DNA of 9,512 bases from JAUVXJ01 sp034430275 (GTDB lineage Bacteria; Chloroflexota; Anaerolineae; UBA7937; B3-Chlor). The notes beneath the pieces are model-generated. The model made no database searches. It was not told the origin of the DNA and saw only the letters and a list, made by a program, of their open reading frames with translations. Positions within the stretch are counted from its first letter, which is position 1. The number at the start of each line of letters is the position of its first letter. Both the position numbers and the translations under genes were made by a program. The stretch is taken from positions 1 through 9,512 of the forward strand of contig DAOUEW010000050.1 of the NCBI GenBank assembly GCA_034430275.1. Reading direction: 5' to 3'. Positions 4,650-9,512 of the stretch are shown here, in pieces.

Positions 4650-7040
4650 CTAGGAGGTCGTCGCCCCACTGGATGGACGTTTCCTGCGACTGGCTGGCGG
4701 TGACGGCATGAGGGCCACCGGAAGTACCTCGTCCATTCGCTCCACGAAGACAAACTCGAGGTCCTTTCGTACCCTTCTTGGGATGTCGTCTAGGTCCTTC
4801 TCGTTCTTCTTGGGAATGAGGACCTTCTTGAGACCTGCACGGTGGGCCGCCAGCACTTTTTCCTTGAGGCCACCAATGCCCAGGATCCGTCCTCGCAGGG
4901 TAATCTCCCCCGTCATGCCAATCTCGCGATGAACAGGTCGCCTGGATAGCGCCGAAACCAGTGCCGTGGCTATGGTCACACCCGCCGATGGTCCATCCTT
5001 GGGAATGGCGCCCTCGGGCACGTGGATGTGGATGTCAAGCTTGTCGAACTGCTTCTTCCTGATGCCGAGATCGGTGGCGTGGGAGCGAGTATAGCTAAGG
5101 GCTGCCTGCGCCGATTCCTGCATCACGTCGCCCAGTTGGCCCGTCAGGATGAGATTACCCTTGCCGTCCATGAGCGTGACCTCGACGGACATGGTGTCGC
5201 CGCCCGCAGCGGTCCACGCGATCCCCGTGGCCAGGCCAACCTCGTCGTTGTCCTCTATCAGCCCGTACGAATACTGAGGCGGCCCGAGGTACTTGTACAG
5301 CGATTGTGGTGTGATGAGACGTGGTGCTCTCTTGCCTTCCGCAACGGCCCTAGCCACCTTACGGCAGATGGTAGCAATCTCGCGCTCCAGGTTCCGAACG
5401 CCGGCTTCGTAGGAGTACTCGCGGATGATCTTGCGCAGAGCTTGGTCCGAGAACCTCAAACCTCTCAGGCCGTGTTCGTCCCTCTGGCGGGGTATCAAGA
5501 ACCGCTTGGCGATCTCTACCTTCTCCAGCTCAGCGTAGCCGGGGAACTCTATGACCTCCATGCGGTCCTCCAGCGCAGCGGGGACGGGGTCCAGGATGTT
5601 GGCGGTGGTGATGAACATCACCTTGGAGAGATCGTAGTCCACGTCCAGGTAATGGTCGGAGAAGGCGTGGTTCTGTTCTGGATCCAGGACCTCCAGCAGC
5701 GCAGCCGATGGATCGCCTCGGAAGTCCGCGCCCACCTTGTCGATCTCATCGAGCATGAAGACAGGGTTGATGCTCTTGGCGCGTCGCATGGTCTGTAGAA
5801 TACGGCCGGGCAGTGCACCGATATACGTACGCCGGTGTCCTCTGATCTCCGCCTCGTCACGTATCCCGCCGAGGCTGACGCGGACGAAGTTCCTGCCCAT
5901 AGCCTTGGCGATGGACCTGCCCAGCGAGGTCTTTCCAGTACCCGGAGGGCCGACGAAGCAGAGGATGGGGCTGCGCATTCTGTCTCCGGCCAGCTTGCGC
6001 ACCGCCATGTATTCTACAATGCGCTCCTTGGCCTTGGGAAGGCCGTAGTGCTCCTTATCTAGTAGTCTGGCTACTTTGGCAACGTCGGGGTTGTCCTTCG
6101 TCTCCTGTGTCCACGGCAGGTCGATGAGCCAGTCCAGGTACGTGCGGATCACACCCGTCTCCGGCGACATGGGCGCCATCGCATCCAGACGACTCAGCTC
6201 CTTCTCCGCCTTCTCGCGCACTTCGGCGGGCATCTTCGCCTCAGCGATCTTGTCGCGAAGCTCGTTCTTCTCCGCCATCAGCGGATCCATCTCGCCCAGC
6301 TCGTTCTGGATGATCCTCATTTGCTCGCGCAAGACGAACTCTCGCTGGCTCTTGTCAACCTCCTCCTGGACCTGAGACTGGATCTGGTCCTCCAGTTCCA
6401 GAACGTCCAACTCCTTAGCCAGGAGAACGCTCAGTTTCTGCAAGCGCACTATGGGATCGAGGGTTTCGAGTATCTCTTGCCGCTCGTCGACGTCTAGGTT
6501 GAGGTGGGAGGCGATGACGTCGGCCAGCCAGCCAGAGTCCTCGGCGTTCATAGCGGTGACGAAGGCGTCGTCGGGAAGGGAGCGGCTCAATTGCACGCAC
6601 TTCTCGAAGAGCGCTAGCGCTGCGCGCATGAGCGCTTCCGTGAGAGGCTGCTCTTGAACCTCCTCGTAGATGGGGGAAACCTTGACCTGATAGAAGCCGT
6701 GCGTCTGCGTGTATTCGACAATCTCGGCGCGCTGCAACCCCTCAACGAGGATGCTGGTGGTGCCATCGGGCATGCGGAGCGTACGGGCGATGGAGGCTAT
6801 GGTGCCGACATTGTACAGATCCTCAGGAGAGGGGTCTCGGATCTCGGGCTCCTTCTGGGTAACGATGATGAGGCAATGATCGTCTTCCAGCGCCTCATCC
6901 ACGGCCCGGAGGGAGCGATCTCGGCCCACGAAGAGAGGGATCATCATGTGGGGGAAGACGACGGCATCGCGAACGGCCAGAAGAGGGTACTCGTCTACGT
7001 CATCACCCTCATCCGGGACTCTGTTATCCACCAACTCCAT
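4650..7040 (-). CDS. lon: ATP-dependent Lon protease (LonA type)
   Basis: Lon is a cytoplasmic hexameric AAA+ serine protease that degrades misfolded and regulatory proteins. The 796 residues match a complete LonA. The N-terminal substrate-binding domain begins at YPLLAVRDAVVFPHM (18-32). A helical/coiled-coil segment lies around 200-290. The AAA+ module has Walker A GPPGTGKT (364-371) and Walker B FMLDEID (428-434). The C-terminal protease domain has the catalytic dyad Ser685 in DGPSAG and Lys728 in GGLKEK, spaced 43 residues apart as in E. coli Lon. The tail after about 778 is Pro/Ser/Arg-rich and probably disordered. GGAGG sits 7 nt before the ATG at 7040. A promoter with a CTTGAAA -35 region lies just upstream (7077-7105), with a dyad over the -35 box. 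The gene appears to be monocistronic, separated from xpt by 403 bp. Nothing looks degraded. Confidence 0.98.
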   Translation of the reverse strand: MELVDNRVPDEGDDVDEYPLLAVRDAVVFPHMMIPLFVGRDRSLRAVDEALEDDHCLIIVTQKEPEIRDPSPEDLYNVGTIASIARTLRMPDGTTSILVEGLQRAEIVEYTQTHGFYQVKVSPIYEEVQEQPLTEALMRAALALFEKCVQLSRSLPDDAFVTAMNAEDSGWLADVIASHLNLDVDERQEILETLDPIVRLQKLSVLLAKELDVLELEDQIQSQVQEEVDKSQREFVLREQMRIIQNELGEMDPLMAEKNELRDKIAEAKMPAEVREKAEKELSRLDAMAPMSPETGVIRTYLDWLIDLPWTQETKDNPDVAKVARLLDKEHYGLPKAKERIVEYMAVRKLAGDRMRSPILCFVGPPGTGKTSLGRSIAKAMGRNFVRVSLGGIRDEAEIRGHRRTYIGALPGRILQTMRRAKSINPVFMLDEIDKVGADFRGDPSAALLEVLDPEQNHAFSDHYLDVDYDLSKVMFITTANILDPVPAALEDRMEVIEFPGYAELEKVEIAKRFLIPRQRDEHGLRGLRFSDQALRKIIREYSYEAGVRNLEREIATICRKVARAVAEGKRAPRLITPQSLYKYLGPPQYSYGLIEDNDEVGLATGIAWTAAGGDTMSVEVTLMDGKGNLILTGQLGDVMQESAQAALSYTRSHATDLGIRKKQFDKLDIHIHVPEGAIPKDGPSAGVTIATALVSALSRRPVHREIGMTGEITLRGRILGIGGLKEKVLAAHRAGLKKVLIPKKNEKDLDDIPRRVRKDLEFVFVERMDEVLPVALMPSPPASRRKRPSSGATTS

Positions 7041-7076
7041 ACCTGTGCCTCCGAGAGGGAAACTCCTCCCAAATAG

Positions 7077-7105
7077 ATACTACACGATGGTTCGCCGTTT
7101 TTCAA
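7077..7105 (-). promoter_or_regulatory. Promoter of lon
   Basis: On the minus strand TTGAAA (7105-7100) and TAGTAT (7082-7077) are 17 bp apart, predicting a start near 7070 and a leader of about 30 nt. The -35 region reads CTTGAAA, which also equals the heat-shock sigma-32 -35 consensus, but no matching CCCCAT-type -10 at the right spacing is present. The housekeeping reading is preferred. Confidence 0.65.
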
Positions 7106-7116
7106 GCAAGGCTTGA
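7102..7116. promoter_or_regulatory. Palindrome over the lon -35 box (possible operator)
   Basis: TCAAGC-AAG-GCTTGA is a perfect inverted repeat with 6-bp arms and a 3-bp centre. It overlaps the lon -35 hexamer (7100-7105) by four bases. On neither strand is it followed by a T run, so it is not a terminator. A repressor bound here would block lon transcription. No matching regulator is known from this window, and the element differs from the CIRCE sequence. Confidence 0.4.
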
Positions 7117-7172
7117 GGGTGGTGTGACAAAACCCTGCCGAGATGATCCTCGCACCGGAGTGGAGGGGGCAC

Positions 7173-7201
7173 GTGGGGGCGGGTCTCAGACCCACCCCTA
7201 C
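7173..7201. repeat. 29-bp REP-like palindrome in the lon-rsmI spacer
   Basis: The arms GTGGGGGCGGGTCT (7173-7186) and AGACCCACCCCTAC (7188-7201) are inverted repeats around one central base. Thirteen of the fourteen positions can pair, one of them as G-T, with a single C-A mismatch. Because the flanking genes are divergent there is nothing to terminate here, and no T run follows. Its form, GTRGGGGCGGGT...ACCCNCCCCTAC, resembles GC-rich palindromes that recur between genes in several bacterial genomes. A second copy is not present in this window, so the repeat status is inferred. Confidence 0.55.
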
Positions 7202-7282
7202 AACTATACTTGATTGCCTGAGGCGATGGAGGGCTGAACCTTCTCTGTTGAGGCGGGCCTGTCCCACTTTTCCCTCAACCCC

Positions 7283-7311
7283 TTGACAAAAGACATGCAC
7301 GAGCATATGCT
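7283..7311 (+). promoter_or_regulatory. Promoter of the rsmI operon
   Basis: TTGACA (7283-7288) is a perfect -35 box, 17 bp before TATGCT (7306-7311). Transcription would start near 7318, leaving a leader of only about 15 nt that is nearly all ribosome binding site. Confidence 0.75.
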
Positions 7312-7318
7312 TGTTCCC

Positions 7319-7323
7319 GGAGG
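7319..7323 (+). promoter_or_regulatory. Ribosome binding site supporting a TTG start for rsmI
   Basis: GGAGG at 7319-7323 lies 9 nt before the TTG at 7333; a second AGGAG at 7326-7330 is too close to be the main site. No ATG or GTG in this frame fits both the ribosome binding site and the family N-terminus, so TTG is the start. Confidence 0.7.
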
Positions 7324-7332
7324 CGAGGAGAG

Positions 7333-8154
7333 TTGGGCACGCTCTATGTTGTTGGCACGCCCATAGGGAACCTGGAGGACATCACCCTGCGAGCCTTGCG
7401 CGTCCTGGGCCAGGTGGGCCTCGTCGCCGCCGAAGACACGCGCAAGACATGCCATCTGCTCACCCACTACGAGATCAAGATCCCCCTCACCAGCTATTGG
7501 GAGCACAACAAGCTGTCCAAGCTGGACTACATTCTCCAGGTCTTGCGGGGACAGGACGTGGCGCTGGTCTGCAATGCAGGTATGCCGGGTATCTCGGATC
7601 CTGGGTACGAGTTGATCCGGGCGGCCATCGAGGACGGAATCACAGTAGTGCCCGTGCCTGGGCCTTCAGCCATAGTCACGGCTCTGGTCGTCTCTGGTCT
7701 GCCTACCGACGGCTTCCTCTATCTGGGGTTCCCGCCGCGCAAGAGGGGGAGGCGTCTGAGCCTGCTGGCGTCCGTGGCTGGCGAGAGGCGCACGCTGGTA
7801 GCCTTCGAAGCCCCGCACCGGTTGCTGGCCACCCTGGAGGACGTGGGTGAAAGCCTGGGCCAACGCCAACTGGCTGTGACCAGGGAGCTGACCAAGTTGC
7901 ACGAGGAAGTGGTTCGGGGGACCACCAGCGAGGTGCTTTCTCACTTCAGCAGCCACCCTCCCCGGGGTGAGGTGACCCTGGTCATCGAGGGTGCAGAGGA
8001 AACCAGTTGGGACGGTGGTGAGGTGGAGAGGGCCCTCCAGAAGCTGAAGAGTGAGGGACTCTCGCCCAGCGAGGCCGTCAGAGAGGTAGCCCGGATGGGC
8101 CAGTGGCCCAGAGCCGAGGTGTACCGTATATGGGTATCCATGGAGGACGAATGA
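7333..8154 (+). CDS. rsmI: 16S rRNA (cytidine-1402-2'-O)-methyltransferase
   Basis: RsmI uses S-adenosylmethionine to methylate the ribose of C1402 in the decoding centre of 16S rRNA. The 273 residues match the family length. It belongs to the tetrapyrrole-methylase fold. It has VVGTPIGNLEDITLRAL (6-22), VAAEDTRKTCHLL (31-43), the SAM-site loop CNAGMPGISDPG (80-91), VPVPGPSAIVTAL (106-118), GFLYLGFPPRKRGRR (127-141) and ELTKLHEEVVRGT (about 185-197). The loop usually reads SDAGTP in this family, so Cys80, Asn81 and Met84 are departures, although the rest of the protein looks intact. It starts with TTG behind GGAGG and has its own promoter at 7283-7311. Its stop overlaps the next start (ATGA), so PGI/PMI translation is probably coupled to it. 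The family call is very secure. Confidence 0.96.
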   Translation: MGTLYVVGTPIGNLEDITLRALRVLGQVGLVAAEDTRKTCHLLTHYEIKIPLTSYWEHNKLSKLDYILQVLRGQDVALVCNAGMPGISDPGYELIRAAIEDGITVVPVPGPSAIVTALVVSGLPTDGFLYLGFPPRKRGRRLSLLASVAGERRTLVAFEAPHRLLATLEDVGESLGQRQLAVTRELTKLHEEVVRGTTSEVLSHFSSHPPRGEVTLVIEGAEETSWDGGEVERALQKLKSEGLSPSEAVREVARMGQWPRAEVYRIWVSMEDE

Positions 8155-9221
8155 GTGTTGTGGATCTGGACGACACAGCCTATCTGCGCAGGATAGACCC
8201 CGTGGACATGGCAGGGCGCATCGCCGAGCTTCCGAAACAGTGCAGAGAGGCGACAGCCGTCGCCGGGCAGCAGACTGTGCCCGAGGAGTACGGGGCGTGC
8301 GACGCTATCGTGGTCTTGGGCCTGGGTGGCTCGGCCATCGGCGGCGACCTGGTGAAGACTCTGATTGAGGGTGAGTGTAGGGTCCCGATGTTCGTCAATC
8401 GCCAGTATGACCTGCCAGCCTTCGTCCATGAGACGACTCTGGTGATCGCCTCCAGCTACTCCGGCAATACGGAAGAGACCCTGTCTGCCTTTGGAGAGGC
8501 GCTGGACAGGCACGCCAAGGCGCTGGCTATCACCACGGGCGGAAAACTGGCGAAGATGTGCAGGGACCGCAATGTCCCCCTTTTCACTTTCGACTACGAA
8601 GCCCAGCCCCGCGCTGCCCTGGGCTACTCTCTGGTGACCCTGCTGGAAGTGCTGCGCCGGCTCGCCTACGTCCCCGACCTGTCAGGTGACCTGCAGGAAG
8701 CCGTGGAGACGATAGAAGCGCAGCAGGCAGAGATCGGCGTCGAGGTCCCCGAGGAGCACAATGCGGCCAAGCAGATGGCGCGCAGGCTGGAAGGAAGGCT
8801 GCCCGTTATCTACGCCGCCGAGCACCTCACAGAGGTGGCCCGCCGGTGGAAGTGCCAGTTCAACGAGAACAGCAAGGGCTGGGCTGTGTGGGAAACGCTG
8901 CCCGAGTTGAACCATAATGCAGTGGTGGGCTATGAGTTTTCATCTTCGATGGCGTCGGTAGCACACGTGGTGATGCTGCGGTCAGATCTGTACTCGCGTC
9001 GCCTCCAAGTGCGGATGGAGGTGACGGGAGAGATCCTGAGCGGCAAGGGCATTCCCCACGAGGGTATAGACGTCCGCGGGCAGAGTCCCCTGGCGCAGGT
9101 TCTGTGGTCCATCCATCTCGGCGACTACGTGAGCTACTACCTGGCTGCGCTGAGGGGCGCGGACTCCAGTCCGGTCAAGACGATCGCCTATCTCAAGGAG
9201 AGACTGGCGCAGATCTCCTGA
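8151..9221 (+). CDS. Bifunctional phosphoglucose/phosphomannose isomerase
   Basis: This enzyme interconverts glucose-6-phosphate or mannose-6-phosphate with fructose-6-phosphate and belongs to the PGI/PMI family first described in archaea, distinct from standard Pgi. The 356 residues fit the family (about 300-360). The first SIS sugar-phosphate domain has GLGGSAIGGD (57-66) and SSYSGNTEE (101-109). The C-terminal half has FNENSKGW (237-244) and ELNHNAVVGYEF (252-263). Glu239 and His255 lie 16 residues apart, as do the catalytic Glu203 and His219 that I recall for the Pyrobaculum enzyme. The ATG at 8151 was chosen because it follows GGAGG (8142-8146) and overlaps the rsmI stop. It probably supplies fructose-6-phosphate to glycolysis or mannose-6-phosphate for glycans. 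The Crp/Fnr-type gene follows after 31 bp on the same strand. Confidence 0.92.
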   Translation: MSVVDLDDTAYLRRIDPVDMAGRIAELPKQCREATAVAGQQTVPEEYGACDAIVVLGLGGSAIGGDLVKTLIEGECRVPMFVNRQYDLPAFVHETTLVIASSYSGNTEETLSAFGEALDRHAKALAITTGGKLAKMCRDRNVPLFTFDYEAQPRAALGYSLVTLLEVLRRLAYVPDLSGDLQEAVETIEAQQAEIGVEVPEEHNAAKQMARRLEGRLPVIYAAEHLTEVARRWKCQFNENSKGWAVWETLPELNHNAVVGYEFSSSMASVAHVVMLRSDLYSRRLQVRMEVTGEILSGKGIPHEGIDVRGQSPLAQVLWSIHLGDYVSYYLAALRGADSSPVKTIAYLKERLAQIS

Positions 9222-9252
9222 GTCTGCCGCGCACGACCACGAAGGAGACCAA

Positions 9253-9512
9253 GTGAGCAGCGACGGTCTGGACAACCTCACGCGCCTCCTCGGCTCCGTT
9301 CCCTACTTCGCCCGTCTCGACGCGGCCACCCTGGAGGTCGTGGCCAGGGGTGCTTTCAGGCGTCGCTTCGCCAAGGGTCAGATGATCTTCCTGGAGGGCG
9401 AGACCTGCGCCGGTTTGTGGGTCGTGGAGAAGGGACGCGTCAGACTGCTCAGGCTCTCCACAGAGGGGAGGGAGCAGGTGGTGAAGCTCCTGGCCCCCGG
9501 CGAGTTCTTCAA
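9253..9512 (+). CDS. Crp/Fnr-family transcriptional regulator, N-terminal part (cut by window edge)
   Basis: An open frame of 86 complete codons begins at GTG 9253, 4 nt after GAAGGAGA (9241-9248), and runs off the right edge. The residues resemble the start of a cyclic-nucleotide-binding (cupin-like) sensor domain: LLGSVPYFARLDAATLEVVA (12-31) is the lead helix common in Crp/Fnr proteins. FAKGQMIFLEGETCAGLWVVEKGRVRLLRLSTEGREQVVKLLAPGEFF follows, with the usual G-x-x-I-F-x-E-G and G-x-V-x-L patterns. No cysteine cluster of the Fnr iron-sulphur type is seen at the N-terminus (one Cys only), so oxygen sensing by that means is not indicated. The DNA-binding helix-turn-helix would lie beyond the window. 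The ligand is unknown, and it probably shares the rsmI-PGI/PMI transcript. Confidence 0.85.
   Translation, partial: MSSDGLDNLTRLLGSVPYFARLDAATLEVVARGAFRRRFAKGQMIFLEGETCAGLWVVEKGRVRLLRLSTEGREQVVKLLAPGEFF

Noticed and set aside
4625..4660. CGACCT/GGGTCG hairpin at the end of lon as a terminator
   Set aside because: The loop is about 20 nt, the stem is short, and no T run follows on either strand.
5022..5798. 258-codon plus-strand frame opposite lon
   Set aside because: It is antisense to the lon AAA+ and protease domains and arises from GC-rich codon bias.
7203..7210. TATAGT (minus) or TATACT (plus) at the end of the 29-bp palindrome as promoter -10 boxes
   Set aside because: Neither has a -35 hexamer at suitable spacing, and better promoters exist on both sides for the two flanking genes.
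1..9512. A new defence, mobile-element or biosynthetic gene system
   Set aside because: The window holds mainly housekeeping genes. No transposase, integrase, toxin-antitoxin pair, CRISPR array, YcaO or precursor-peptide gene was found.

Overview
The window is GC-rich bacterial chromosomal DNA, densely coding on both strands, with consensus-like housekeeping promoters and good Shine-Dalgarno sequences. The gene content is a Lon protease, an xpt-guaA pair, RsmI, an archaeal-type bifunctional phosphoglucose/phosphomannose isomerase, a Crp/Fnr regulator, and DUF917 and DUF4416 proteins. This mix would fit a Chloroflexota-like or other deep-branching bacterium. That assignment is inference from gene content, because there is no rRNA or other marker here. 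I see no tRNA, rRNA, CRISPR array, insertion sequence or phage gene.

Layout. Positions 1-537 (minus) hold the N-terminal half of a DUF917/S-methyl thiohydantoin desulfurase family protein that runs off the left edge. Positions 538-821 are a divergent control region with a perfect consensus promoter firing left, a second promoter firing right on nearly the same bases, and a terminator-like hairpin inside the left-going leader. To the right lie a DUF4416 gene (822-1349) and a SagB-like nitroreductase with a lipoprotein signal (1402-2100). The latter ends 13 bp from the convergent end of guaA (2114-3667, minus). guaA is preceded by xpt (3677-4246, minus) in a tight purine-salvage operon. A 403-bp gap (4247-4649) separates xpt from lon and contains a candidate 29-codon leader ORF with a strong ribosome binding site. 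lon (4650-7040, minus) has its own promoter. A 292-bp divergent spacer (7041-7332) carries the lon promoter, a small palindrome over its -35 box, a 29-bp REP-like palindrome, and a TTGACA-N17-TATGCT promoter for the rightward operon. That operon is rsmI (TTG start, 7333-8154), then the PGI/PMI gene (8151-9221, ATGA overlap), then a Crp/Fnr-type regulator (from 9253, cut by the right edge).

How the genes work together. Xpt makes XMP from xanthine and PRPP, and GuaA aminates XMP to GMP, so the two form a complete two-step xanthine-to-GMP route. RsmI (ribosome maturation), PGI/PMI (hexose phosphate interconversion) and the regulator are probably co-transcribed but are not obviously linked in function. 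Lon stands alone as a quality-control protease.

I do not see a convincing new multi-gene system. The points most worth checking are regulatory: the overlapping divergent promoters with a leader attenuator at 587-730, the candidate leader ORF in front of xpt-guaA, and the dyad on the lon promoter. The SagB-like lipoprotein without partner genes is the most unusual protein.
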